From Lutjanus erythropterus (taxonomy: Eukaryota; Chordata; Actinopteri; Lutjaniformes; Lutjanidae): 64,000 nt of DNA. The notes below the pieces were generated by a model. It saw only the letters and a list, made by a program, of their open reading frames with translations, did no database searches and had not been told where the DNA came from. Positions 48,001 through 59,227 of this stretch are shown here, piece after piece. A program made the translations under genes and the position numbers. Positions within the stretch are counted from its first letter, which is position 1; each line of letters starts with the position of its first letter. Location of the stretch: positions 13,129,695-13,193,694 of the forward strand of contig CM034606.1 of NCBI GenBank assembly GCA_020091685.1, given 5' to 3'.

Positions 48001-51000
48001 TAGACCCAAAAGAACCTTATCCATAGCCTACATTTAAATTCAAATATTATGTTTTACTGGTCTCTAGCGTACGCAGACACAGGAAAACAGTCTGGTGCCA
48101 GGCGATTTACACATTTTATACACAGCTGTTCAATGCTGAACCCTATTGGTAATTTTACCCAAACTTGACGGACCTGCTTTCAAATAACAAAGCCAAATTG
48201 TCAGCATACAGAAAACACTCACAATCAACAACAGATTTTATATCATTACAAGGAAGAGTAATGGTTTTAAGCTTGATCCTTGTGAAACACCCCACGTGAC
48301 TACTCTTATATCTGATAAGGTGCCATTCATATCCACATACTGAATAAGATTACTTGGGTATGATTTAAACTAACAAAAATAGGTAAACTACTAGGTTATC
48401 ACACCCAGTTGTACAGAATGTACTGTATCTAACAGTTCTGAAGGTTAATTGGAATCATGATTTTCTAAACCTGGGCTGGTATTGCCAATAAAATCTAGTA
48501 CTAAACATTTGAGAGAGAATTTGTATTGGTGTCTTCATTGAGCGCTCTACCCTTAAGATGACTGCTACTGTACAGTACTTTCTTTGTCACACTAATCCAC
48601 CTTCTCATTGTATTATTTCATACAATATCATCCTTACAACAAATAATTACTCCTTCATCTTTTTTTCCTCTTTGTAAAACAGAGCCACTGAGGTCTTTTG
48701 AAATAGTCAGGAGCTGTACTTTATATATAGTAAGTGGGTATATTTCACCACAAAAGACTGTCACGCCATGTTAGAGCTTACAGTCCCCCCATAGCACTCA
48801 TCACAGCTATTAGAGTAGCATTACCACTTCAAAACAGAAACTCTCTTAGGCTGTCACAATAGGGGGTGTCAAGTCCATTTCATGACTTCCAGGAGCTAAA
48901 GAATATGAAAAATTAAAAGTAGTTGCATGGCTGCTGGCCTTTTCTGAACCAAGAAGCAGGCCTGCAAATGGCACCACACACAAAGAAGCATATATGTTCT
49001 AAAAGGCCTAAAAGGGTTTTCTTTCCTGTTTATACTGTGGACGGAGCTAGGCATGATGGAGGATCTGTTTTCAGACATACCTGGTATTGAATTATTAAGT
49101 TTTTTTCTTTTAATGTAAGGGTAACTGTCTTAGTTAGTTTGGAACTGTAAACGTTAAGTAAGTAGTAGTCAGCCATGCTAGTGCAGTCCTTCCTACAGCA
49201 GACTTAAGACTAATTTCCCTGTGGATTAAACTGAAATTTTAATTTAGACTCAGACTTTCCGAAAACAGTAAAAATGTAGCACAATTTATCAGTGAGTAAG
49301 GTTAAACGTCCAACAAAATATTATGAAGCTATAAATAACATTCTTCAATAACTAAACTGTAAATTAAATGTCACTGTGAACAGTATATTATTCTACAAAA
49401 CATGACAACAATTCACTAAATGCATCTTCTTCATGTTTTCAGCACTTTCACTGAAAAACACACTGAAGGGCAGTGTGGCTTACTGTTATATTGGAATATC
49501 TTACACGAGTTTTGTTTTTCACTATCTCTGCAAACTATGAGTCAAAGTGAGAAAGTCTTCTCAATAATTTCAATTATCATTGCTGAGTAAATCAGTGTTG
49601 CTCTATCAGAGGTACAGAACGTAAAAGACAAGAACACATTTTAATGTATTTTTACCATTTGTCACAGAAAGAAATGGTGAATAAAGAGTATATTACAGTA
49701 CAGAATCACACCACAGTTCATGTTCATGAGTTCTGCAAACTATTACAGATGATAGATCATTTAATTGGCCATCTGATTATTCAAGTATCTAATAATCTGA
49801 CATTTTGAGATAATTACATCAGCCAGTTCCTGCACTTACAAAATGTAACAACAAAAAATGTCTGCAGATACATGTTCACGCAGCCTTGTCAGTGTGGCTG
49901 CAGTAGAAAGACGTTAGCGCTCCCTCTTATGAATTTTGGGAAGGTGGTGAAAAAAATTAATTTGGAGCCCTGAAGTGTAACTCTCATGCATCCTGCTAAA
50001 TTCTTCCTAAATTTTCCTCTGTCACCATCATTTTTCCTAAATGTTAACACTTTTCTCCCATCTAAATGACAGCAAATCTAATCTATAACTGTTACTGTCC
50101 AGCTTTAAATCTATATTATATTATCATTTATAGAATAATGCAGTTGAATGACATGGCTTCTGACAAGCTGTACCCCGCTCTCCTTTAAATACCAGTCACG
50201 TTTTAAAATCCACAGAATAACCCAATGCATTTTTCTATTTCATTAATAAATACAAGTTCCATCGGAAAACAACATGTTACTGGCTAAGATAACCATGTTA
50301 ATTGGATTGTAATGTGCATGGAATAATGGAATTGTTTTGATATCGGCATTATATATCTGCCATTGGCTGCTCTGCTCATGTAAAATCAACTTCGGCCACT
50401 GAAAAAGCCATACTGGACGACCACTAAGTGTTAAATGTCTTTCAGTAGCTGCGTTGTGTTGATTGCCTGAGACCCTCTGGCTCAACAAAATGTGTGTCAC
50501 TCTAATCTAGCCTCATTTTCAACCAATGGCTTTTTGTACTCTGGATGGTCTTTGGCTGGTGGACCTCACTTTAGACCCTGTTTTTTGAGCATGATTAACC
50601 CGATCAGTCTAAATTGCTTAAAAAGTGCTCCCTCCTATTAGTCGGATCACTTAATATACAATAATTAACCATATGAATATGTATTAACTGGAGCCATTTA
50701 TGGTTTGTGTAGTGTTTGAACCTGCGGATGGTTATAATATCCCTCATTATGTTCCAGCTCGTATTTCAATAGAAGCAGCTGCTGAAAGGAAAAGCCCCAC
50801 TGTCCTTGAAATCTACCCTTTGGAAAGCCTCGCTTAAATGCTGTGAAACAAAGGTGGCGAAGCATTTTGTCGGAGGAGACATGGTGGCTTAGTTGAAACA
50901 AAGAGCTGAACTAAGAGTGTTTCATGATATTCATGTTATTTAACACCTTTTTTCTTCTCACCACCTTCTCGCTGCCATGCCCCGTGTTTGTAATCAAAAA

Positions 51001-54000
51001 ATTAATGAGCAGCGCTTTTGTGGAAAGTGGCCTTTATCAGATTCTGACTTTCCCCGCCCCACATCAGAGTAGGAGGCTGACTCTGTCTCCCCTGCTAGCC
51101 CCCCCAGGCCACCTCGCAGAGAGTTTAGGGAAACTCTCCTCTTTGTTCATTTTTCCTTCAGCATAAGCAATTTATCACAGAATGAACTTTTATTGTATCT
51201 CTGGATGACTCACATTAAATTTTCGCCCATTAATTTTGAAATGGATTTTTGAAATGGGTACTAAGCTTTTATCAAATGCCTGGGAATCTCATTTGGATTA
51301 TTGTATTTCATTAATTACTTGATAGACAAAGCATACTTTTCAATGTAGATTTGTGTGCTGTTTAATTAATTAGCATGTTTTCTCTTTTAATTAAAGCCAT
51401 TTTTTTAAATTAAAGCCCACAGCAAAACACATATATAATTTGTTTGTAATTAGGCCTTAATTGGTGGTAGTGGAAGCTTAGCACCCTCGGTTTCTTTTTT
51501 CATGATTGCCATTTTATTGCCAGTCACTCATTAATTAAACTGTTTTTTCTAATTAGCTTATAAAACTGTTGATGGCATATTATTGTAAGTGTGAGTTCAA
51601 AGCTTGCTAATAAGCCTACCCTACTCAGAAGAGGCAAGATAATGGAATGTGCACAAAGCAGGCGAACTTTCAGAGATTTTTTTTTTATTTTTTTCTACTC
51701 CCTAAAGATGACATGTCATGTGTATCTCGCATCAGATTACTAGAAGAGAAAATGGAGGCATGGCTGTTATACTGTGCCCTCCCTGGAGTGGCTTTCTTTT
51801 TGCCTGCCATGTAATTCTGTTTGTCAAAGTGGAGGCAAGATTACAAAAATGCTCTTATGAGGCTGCCCCGTGAAAGACTGACTGAGAGAAACAATGTGTG
51901 TGGTTTTTTTTAAGCATTTTAAAGGAAATAATGTCATATTGTAAATTTGGTTTAGCTGTTGCTGAATTTAGTACTTAAGCTGTCATTGTAGAAGTATTCA
52001 GTGAATATAACTTACTCTTAAACTACCAAGCAGAGCTGCAATGATTAGTTAAGTAATCAATAAGTAGATTGACTATTGCTGGGATGTAACCATTAGGGCT
52101 GGGAAATATAGCTGAAACATTTATCACAAGAAAATGTTTCATTTCTGTAAATATCAATAATTTTTCATAAAGACTAGGAGAGAAATGCTTGAATGTAACC
52201 ACTGTATTCTGAACAAAAAAACTGCCATGCTGGTGAGCTGACCTGACATTTTCTTTAATCAAAATCATCCCCTCACCGTCTGCACTCATTTTCTCACTCT
52301 ACACTGTTTCTGTTGTGTCACATGTTGATAGTACAACAACGCACCTGTTAAATGATTTGTTGTTTGCGTGTCACTTGTAGCACACTTCATTATCAAGGGA
52401 TAGGACTAGCTGTTTATGAGCCAGGGTGTATGTGCTTTCAGGTAAACATTTTATTGCAGTTTTCTTACTACTATTGATGACATGTCTATTGTTGACTTAT
52501 ATATATATATTGTTTTATTGCCCACGCCTAGTAATCAATTACATTTACTTAACTACTACTAATGTGCATTTTGAGTGGAATGGTATGCTATGAGTTTTCT
52601 TAGCGATTCAGCTAATAGTTGTCTTGAGCAATGTAAAAACCTATTATTATTTCCATATACAGTTCACACCAAAGGTAAATCATCAAACTCACCCCTCTTT
52701 GGGCCAGTATGTATTTTTGATGAGGAGTTTTGGCCCAATAGCTGTTGTTTGTCTGTGGATCTAATTTCCATGTGAGGCTCCTCTCATAAAGACACTACAA
52801 GCGATTCTGGAGAAAGATATAGATAATTGTTGTCAAATACCGCCGCTTTGGTTCAGAATCACCAACCCAGTTAACTAAATGCACACTGCATCACAGTTAA
52901 GTAGCACAATCTTAGTCTCATATTGTTACACTGAAATACAACTGAACGGACACTAAGTTTAAGTGTAAGGTAATGTTGCATTTCATTAGATCGCCTGTCA
53001 ATGGCATCATATCCCCGTTACCCTCCTTATTTGCTATAACTTCTCAGGAAAGACCAAACAATCAGTGAGAGAGTGAAGTTGGCAAAAGTGACTATACATA
53101 ATGTAAATAAAACTTTAGTGGTTTTCCTCACCTGTGAACATATTTTCTGCCTTAGTTATGTCAGATAGATTTTCATCAGCTATGGTGGTTGTCAAATAAT
53201 AAAGACAACAACTCCCATGATCCCTCACTATTTCACAACATCATCAGTCTGTATTTTTTTTACTGTTTACATACAGTGTGTTTAACTATATTTAGCCAAC
53301 AATACTTATTTAGGTTAAGTAACAGTTTGCAGGACTTTTAGTTATAATGGAGTATTTTTGATAATCAATTAATAGATCAAGACAGAGTTTTTAACTTTAC
53401 TAAGTGATGTTCTGTCACTTCTATCTATTGTCTTATGTAAGACCTAAAATTCTGGTTGATTTGCAGTCTTTGTGTTTAATCCAGTTTGTTTAGTTTTGAG
53501 ATGTCAAAATGAATGTGAAAGTGAATGAAACTTTGTATTCCTTCCCTTTTAATGCGATATGGGTGGTATTGATCGACCTCTTGATCCCTTGACCTTCCCA
53601 CTGTTGCTGCAACACTGAGGCTTTGCAGCCAGAAACACATTTTCCTTCCCCCCTCCGCCTCAGTTCTAAGAAATTATGCTGAAATAACACACGAGCTGCC
53701 TAATCTGATATTCATTCCTTTCTTATATAGCCCTGCTTTCCAAAGTTGACTAAGGCCACATTATTTAGGCATTAAGGTAGTGTGATAAGGGAATTAGGCT
53801 GGTCATTAATCGTTTACACGTCAAATGCAGCAGAGCAGCTCGGGGAGGTGATTTAGCGAGGCAAAGCCATATAGCCCTTGTTAATCCACCTCTCACACGT
53901 TTTAATTGGAAGAGGCTTCCTGGATAGGAAATTTATGAATGGGTTTAAGGCCATTTCTTCCTTAAAGCCATCATTTATTTCTTATTGTTAATAGGAGCTT

Positions 54001-56750
54001 TAACACTTTATCCACATGGAGATGTATTTTTCTCATCTTTCATTCAGCTATTGTCTTTTTGCACTTGCTGTTTAATTGCCACAGTTTTTTGTCAACCCTG
54101 TGCTGCTCATAAAGACTTCCTAATGCTTCTTTCATTTATCACACACCTCAGAAATGATGCAACAGAACAGACACACAAATGAAAACAGAGTGTGAAACTG
54201 TCATTAAGATAGACTTGGTTTATCTTGTGTATAGCTTATACAGCAGCAATGCAGATTTTCTTTCTTTTTTTTTTTTTTGGATTGAGGCCCCATGTTTAGG
54301 TCTCTACTTGAATCTCCATGACGACCCAAACATGAATGAACAGAAAACGGTACTATTGACTTAACCCTCCTAGTGGCCTTAAGCTGCTGCTGCTGCAGTG
54401 CCAGCATTGTGCACTGTGATTTTTTTTTTTTTTTTTTTTGCCCTCAAATCTTTCAAAGGTCAGAGTATTAATCCTCTGAATAAACCTTGTTTTTAACAGG
54501 GCTGCGTCCAGGCCACACAAGAGAGAGACACAAGGCACAGAAACATGGCTGTGATGGACACTTAATTGTATATATATGTGTATGGAGTGGGAAGAATTGG
54601 CTTTTAAGATCCACATAAACAAAGAATGCAGGAGGTTTCCTGTCTCCTGCTTTTATTCCAGCTTTGTACTTTCATTCTTATTTTTCACCAGCCTCTGATG
54701 TGAAAGGATTTGGCACTAAGATGCACGCAAGGGGAGGGGGAAAAAATCCTGAAAAGTGGATCAAAAAAGTAAATGAAAAATAATGTCATATTACTGAAAA
54801 TATGAGAGGCTAATTTGTGCCGACTTTTTGCTAATTTTGTTCTCGCCACAGAAAGAGGAGCCGTCACCTGCTCGGCGCCACAGCGCTGACAGTGCCAGTG
54901 ATCCATGAAATAAGCTGCCGCTGGCTTTGTTCAGATAAGAATGAACAAATCTGCACAATGTACTGCTCTCGGAATCTCATTTTCATACTTGCATGCAGGC
55001 TAAAAGAAATAAGCTGTTTGCAGGCTTGATTAATCAGACATTTGAGGGTTTTTTTTGTCTCTTTGATCTGCTCTGTCTCCTAGGTAACTTGGTTGACATT
55101 AATGTTGAGCCCCAGTAAAGACAATCAGGGATTGTAGACTAAACTGATAAAAAAGGGAAAAAAATTAAAGACCTTTAATGCTTTAAATGTAGTAAACGCT
55201 ATGTTGTGAATTTAAAAGAGGGGGAAATGAGGGGCATGGAACTGGGTTTTAATTTTCCTTTTGGAATGTTTGGGAAAGGCGTGTTTTCAAGACCTTTTGC
55301 ATTTCAAATGCAACCCCACAGGAGAGCAGGTTAATGTGGGTAATCCTTGTGTAGAAAAAAAGAAAAATCTCTGTCTGTTAATCTCCAAATGAAACCATTT
55401 AGCATCATGCAGTTTCATTTGATTTGCTCCCAGAATGAGCCAATGAGGTTTTTTTTCTGCAGACACAGAGAGCAGGAGCAGCTCTCAGATTTGTCAACAA
55501 TTTAATAAACGTCTTGTTTATAATCTCTGCATGCATCGCAGACACTCTGAAGCATTTGGCACCTACACCACTCCAATAATGAGCAGGGAAAACCCTGGTG
55601 TGGTTTTATCTGCTCGCAAATCTCCTGCAAATGTAAGAGCAATCACCCGTTATAACTCTCTTTAAGAGGAGAAAACATGATTTGGGGAATTTAAAACCTA
55701 TAAAATGGCAAAGAACTGGAGAACTGTCATAGTATGTACGCTCCAGGCTGTGCAGACGCTTTCACAAATCTTCCAATGACTGTATAGATGAATGCCTTGA
55801 GGGCCCAGCCGGAGCCCAGTACTTGCAGCCAGCCGAAGCCCTTATCTTAAATCCAAGCAAAGTACCATTAATCTTTTTGAAAGACCTTTATGGCTTTTAA
55901 TGTATCCCAAATTAGAACATTTTACACCCTTGGTTCCTGAAATATGGTGATAAAAAGCCTTTAGAGTTTAATTTTTCCTGCCTGCTCGCTCTGACCTGCT
56001 TAATCCCAGCATGCATTAGGAGATATTTTAGTTTCAGTCTTTCTAATAAAGTTTATCCCACTTAATTATAATTGAAACATTTTTTTCCAGCAGGTCTTTT
56101 TTTTTTTTTCAAGTGGCGCAGTGGTGGCACATTTCTTCATTACCTTAAGACTTTCTTTCCCCCCTGATTGTACTCTGAATATTACAGAGAATTACCCAAA
56201 GGTTTGGTGAAATTGTTCCAAGTTGTTTATCAAAGTTTGCCTTTGCTTGAATAATAAACCTATCTCAGGAGTGACAGAGGAGGCAGGATTTTTCTCTTTG
56301 TTTCCTGTGCTTCTGTGTGACTGGGGTTATTGGGATTATTCTGCTTCACAATACATACGTCTTCCCTGGGATTTGAATGTTTGCTTCTTGCAGTCACGGT
56401 CATTCTCTTCACTTCTGATTTCAGGCACTGCCTGCAGTACTCCAAACAGAAAAGTCTCTTTTACACTGGTGATGGGTGAAAAATGCCGTTGCAACATTTT
56501 TGAGTGGCAAAATGCTGAACGTTGCTTCCTCATTGTTTATTTATTCAGTTGTTTCATTTGCACATTAAACAGGAAAAAAAGAAGTAATCAAAAAGAAACA
56601 ATGAGCGCGAGAGACTATAAGCCAGGAGCTTAAAAACATGACTTCCTCTTAAAACACCTCAAACAAAAGGCAAAATAGATTAGAATAATTTTAATAAAAC
56701 AATGTTCTTGTAATTTATGGAGCTATGAGGCACTTCAACCGCCCACATAC

Positions 56751-56808
<58 letters not shown>

Positions 56809-59172
56809 TACACACTCTAATGGATATTTGCCAACAACATTTTTAAGTGTTCTTACCTGTATTTATATGGTGTGTCTTGACCTTTATTTTTCACTGGCTA
56901 TTGACCTGGACCTATTTCTAATATGTTGGGTTTTGAAGATCATAAATCAGCTTGTTGGGTCAGATTTTTAAAGAGAAACACAAGAAGCCCTTCATAAATC
57001 TCAAACTCAACACAATTTTCATGAAACACAATGAAAATTCCATAACACGATTATAATGACTAAATTTATTACCATTGTCATTGTGATCGCAGTTCTGAAA
57101 ATGTTGTAAAAGTACTGAAACACATGTTAAAATCATTTCATTAAGATATATCTTTTGCAATGTCAATGTTTCTTATGACGCAAAACCCACATTTCTGTGC
57201 CTGCGTCTGTGAGACTGATGCTAACTTTGGTTGATGCGGGACAGTATTTACTCTGAGTTTTTTTAAACATAATTTAAATGATAACTAAAATTTGAAATGG
57301 TAAGACTTATCATCAGGAATTTTATTGCTGATTATTGTGAAACCAGTAATTGTTTCACCCCTAATCTCAGCTGTTGATTCTTTTCATTATCGATTAATCC
57401 ATCAATCTCAATCAATCGTTTGTTCTGTAAAATGTCAGAAAATCGTCACATTATCCCACAGTCCAAGTTGACTTCTTCATACGGCTTGTTTTGACTGACC
57501 AACAGTCCAAGATGCAAAAATATTTAATTTACTATCACAGAAGGCTAAGAAACCAGCAGTGTTCATATTTAAGAAGATTAAATCTGTGTATTTTTAGCGC
57601 TTGTTCTGACTTGATGATTTAAACTAGGGATGTTAATGATTAATGATTAATCAATTAATTGTTGTGTAGAATTTAAATGATTATAAAATATCAAGCAATA
57701 ATTGAGTGATAGTCTAGAAATGGCAGTAATTGTGCTACATTTGACATTGTTTAGTTGAATAAGGAAACTTGAACTTAGAATGAGGAAAAAACATGTTTTG
57801 TCTTATTTATTGTTAATGATCAATTTATTCAACTATTGGTTAACCAACACCAATTTAAATTATTTATTGATTATCAACATTTTCTGTAGATTGATTAAGC
57901 GAGTAACTATTTCAGCTTTCATGTGTTTCAGAGGCAGGAAATGTAATTTTCACATGGGAACAATTCAGACCTGTTAGGATTGCAACAGTGTGAGAAAGTA
58001 TTAGAAAATAAACGGTTTCACAGTATTACACAATTATGATTATTATTTTTGCTGTTGTTATTATTATATATGTTATTATCAGTAATAATGACCCAAATGG
58101 TTGAACAAATACTTTATTATAAATTCTGTTGTTTCATTTCTTGTTCACTAATAAAGCAGAATCCAATATTTTTTAACAACACTGATGCATTTGAATTCAA
58201 TATTGTAGATGAGCCAATGTAAATGGTCTGATAACCATTAATTTGCATTTAATTATATACTGTGAAACCAGTATCCTGCTGCAACCTTACTGTCCAGTAT
58301 AGACAATTCATAGTGGACGTGTACTAAAGTGAACAGATGTCTTAAGACAGTAGTATTATTAGTCAGAACAAATGCAAATATTCACATTAATACCACTATA
58401 TGTTTATTGCATATGTAAAAGTTTCTGTAATTACTCATCAAGCACCTGTGTTGTGTTTTATTTATAGTTTCACATCAGTGTGCTGCTGCTTCATCTCTTT
58501 GCATCATGTTTAACGGTTTATATGATTTACGATTGTTTCTAAACTACACACAATTTTGGGACAGTCAGTCTGTGATATACTGTATGTTATACTTGATCAC
58601 CAGTCTTAATGTGTCTTGTAAAATTTGTTAAATTCTAGGGCAGCATTAGTGTGTTGTTCAGCTCAATAACGGTTTTGCTGTGGTGTGGAGGAGGCAGAGA
58701 TACTGACGAGAAGCCGCCCTGACACATCAGTCAGAAAGACTTCTCCCGCCACGGACTGATTTCCATTCTCTAATGGGCCTCTCCTCTGTCTGCCTCTAAA
58801 TAGCTGGCTGTGAATATCGCTCGAGCCGCTGATTGCCGTGACTTTGTGCAGCGCAAACAGGAAGAGGAAGCTTTGAGGGCAGCGCAGAAAAGGAAGAAGG
58901 AAATAGCCTGGGGGTACGACGACGTCTCTGTCCTCATGTTTATGTTTGCCATCATATCTGCCATGTGTGACACTCTGGGTTCAAGTACAGTTACGATAGA
59001 GCCACTGAAACCTGCATTAGCTGCACTCTGAATGATTACTCATGCAGAGATTGAAGTTGACAGCTAAAATGTATTCATAAAGGCTTCAGTAATTTAATGT
59101 TTTTTTTTTCTGTGTTGCAGGTTTGAGGCTAAAAAACGATGGGAAACCAAAAGCAACATGGGCTTCATGTGA
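38841..59172 (+). CDS. fam204a: fam204a, complete in seven coding exons
   Basis: Whole-gene entry; exons are listed separately. The joined exons give 234 residues plus stop, against 233 that I recall for human FAM204A (C10orf84). The N-terminus MYSGLLPKGLTEDD matches human MWSGLLPPGLNESD. Then follow an acidic low-complexity stretch, EMWQKFQDLRKK, a basic stretch (PRKRKRRQHKK, possible nuclear-localisation signal), ELKQYFGVNDRF (identical core in human), KSGLEKSIERAIAEGD, LATRELAVNIARAADCRDF and the C-terminus AWGFEAKKRWETKSNMGFM, near-identical to human. There are no membrane segments or signal peptide. The molecular function of the family is not known to me. All introns are GT-AG. The gene is divergent from pik3ap1 across 27 kb. 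A NAGNAG acceptor may add one Ser. Confidence 0.96.
39376..39460 (+). CDS. fam204a: fam204a exon 2
   Basis: 85 nt encoding KFQDLRKKNEEMKSMKIPRK then RKRRQHKK, the human KFQELHKK counterpart followed by a basic cluster. The acceptor is ATCAAG with a GT-rich rather than C-rich tract; the donor is GTGTCA. Confidence 0.9.
40281..40311 (+). CDS. fam204a: fam204a exon 3: 31-nt microexon
   Basis: A 31-nt exon encoding GTEREEPTEI between TTCAACAG and GTACCA. Its phases (enters 1, leaves 2) exactly bridge exons 2 and 4. The protein region is variable in the family, so support is phase and splice signals rather than similarity. Confidence 0.72.
40351..41127. mobile_element. TTAA-flanked foldback element in fam204a intron 3
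   Basis: The left end AGGGATAGTTTGGATTACTT and right end (reverse complement) AGGGACAGTTAGAAGTGGGG are inverted repeats whose arms share GGTTGTATGAGGTACTTATC almost exactly. TTAA lies outside each end (40347-40350 and 41128-41131), as expected for a piggyBac-like MITE. There is no transposase. Confidence 0.85.
41747..41849 (+). CDS. fam204a: fam204a exon 4, with NAGNAG acceptor
   Basis: Encodes EHQEEREKHWDELKQYFGVN then DRFHPPACSKPPPK. WxELxQYFGVNDRF is the family core (human WKELTQYFGVNDRF). The acceptor is TTAGCAG: splicing at the first AG starts the exon at 41744 and adds one Ser, while the second starts it at 41747. Both keep the frame. Confidence 0.95.
43446..43535 (+). CDS. fam204a: fam204a exon 5
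   Basis: 90 nt, 30 codons: SGLEKSIERAIAEGDIAKAE then EMSDRLATRE (human [20 protein letters not shown]). Acceptor TCTGCAG and donor GTACGT. The preceding intron end carries a run of about 19 A at 43399-43417. An open frame on the opposite strand is a shadow. Confidence 0.96.
44374..44570. mobile_element. AGGAATAGTTCA-type repeat, left arm only
   Basis: After TTAA at 44370-44373 comes AGGAATAGTTCAGTGTTTTG, then AATATGCTGATTTGCTTTCT, CTCATGTCTGTA and TTAGCTTTGCACAAA. This order matches a TTAA-inserting repeat I recall as very common in teleosts. The mirrored right arm is not evident, so the copy looks truncated or decayed. Confidence 0.6.
44738..45062. mobile_element. hAT MITE with perfect 8-bp target-site duplication
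   Basis: The left terminus TAGAGCTAGGCAGTA and right terminus (reverse complement) TAGGGCTGGGCGATA are inverted repeats. The element is 325 bp and flanked by CTTTGACT on both sides (44730-44737 and 45063-45070). The 8-bp duplication and TAG-type ends fit a non-autonomous hAT element. It lies in the large fam204a intron. Confidence 0.9.
45500..52000 (+). other. Large fam204a intron, repeat-poor middle
   Basis: Part of the 15.3-kb intron 43536-58803. It contains no exon I can support. Sub-stretches at about 45590-45790 (more GC-rich) and 51180-51620 (dense TTAATTA/TAATTAG homeodomain-like words) look like candidate conserved non-coding elements. This is judged from composition and lack of repeats, not alignment. 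Confidence 0.35.
52032..52075. repeat. End fragment of the GCTGCAA-type repeat
   Basis: AGAGCTGCAATGATTAGTTA matches the reverse complement of the 26.6-kb copy end (TAGAGCTGCAATGATTAT). It is immediately followed by a hAT-like MITE. Confidence 0.55.
52094..52530. mobile_element. hAT-like MITE
   Basis: The left end TAGGGCTGGGAAATATAGCTG and right end (reverse complement) TAGGCGTGGGCAATAAAACA are imperfect inverted repeats. The flanking octamers GTAACCAT and GTAATCAA agree at six of eight positions, compatible with a decayed duplication. Confidence 0.7.
53700..55700 (+). other. Large fam204a intron, candidate conserved elements
   Basis: Sequence such as 53740-53960 and 55380-55640 is mixed in composition, lacks visible inverted repeats and is more GC-rich than flanking repeat DNA. 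Poly-T runs occur at about 54265-54279 and 54421-54439. No coding exon is supported. Confidence 0.3.
56752..56806 (+). repeat. (CA)n microsatellite
   Basis: About 27 uninterrupted AC/CA dinucleotides in the large fam204a intron. Confidence 0.98.
57190..57600. repeat. Composite interspersed repeats
   Basis: 57190-57270 shares CTAACTTTGGTTGATGC and GACAGTATTTACT with the 3.5-kb repeat. 57360-57600 is a degraded GCTGCAACT-type copy (CATTATCGATTAATCC, AAAATGTCAGAAAATCG, TCATATTTAAGAAG). Confidence 0.5.
57975..58289. mobile_element. hAT-like MITE relic
   Basis: The left end TAGGATTGCAACAGTGTGAG and right end (reverse complement) TAAGGTTGCAGCAGGATACT are imperfect inverted repeats, with internal GGTTTCACAGTAT against ATACTGTGAAACC. 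It is about 315 bp. No clear target duplication is visible. Confidence 0.65.
58804..58913 (+). CDS. fam204a: fam204a exon 6
   Basis: 110 nt encoding LAVNIARAADCRDFVQRKQE then EEALRAAQKRKKEIAWG (human LGVKIAKAAACHNFVKAKKE and RKKKKLAWG). The frame stays open past the GTACGA donor, but the family continues FEAKKRW from the next exon. Confidence 0.95.
59121..59172 (+). CDS. fam204a: fam204a exon 7 with stop codon
   Basis: After TGTGTTGCAG the exon reads FEAKKRWETKSNMGFM and stops with TGA. Human ends FEAKKRWETKSNMGYM, so this 16-residue C-terminus is the most conserved piece of the protein. Confidence 0.97.
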
Positions 59173-59221
59173 CAAACATGGAGGAGAGGAGAGACTGTGA
59201 TTTTTTTTTTAAAGTTAATTT

Positions 59222-59227
59222 AATAAA
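59222..59227 (+). terminator. fam204a poly(A) signal
   Basis: Canonical AATAAA 50 nt after the stop codon, followed by a T/GT-rich stretch (CTGTGTTTTTTATG) that could be the downstream element. It implies a very short 3' UTR unless later signals are also used. Confidence 0.75.

Noticed and set aside
56223-56633. 136-codon plus-strand frame in the large fam204a intron
   Set aside because: No domain, no flanking splice signals that fit the gene's phase, and competing frames on the opposite strand.
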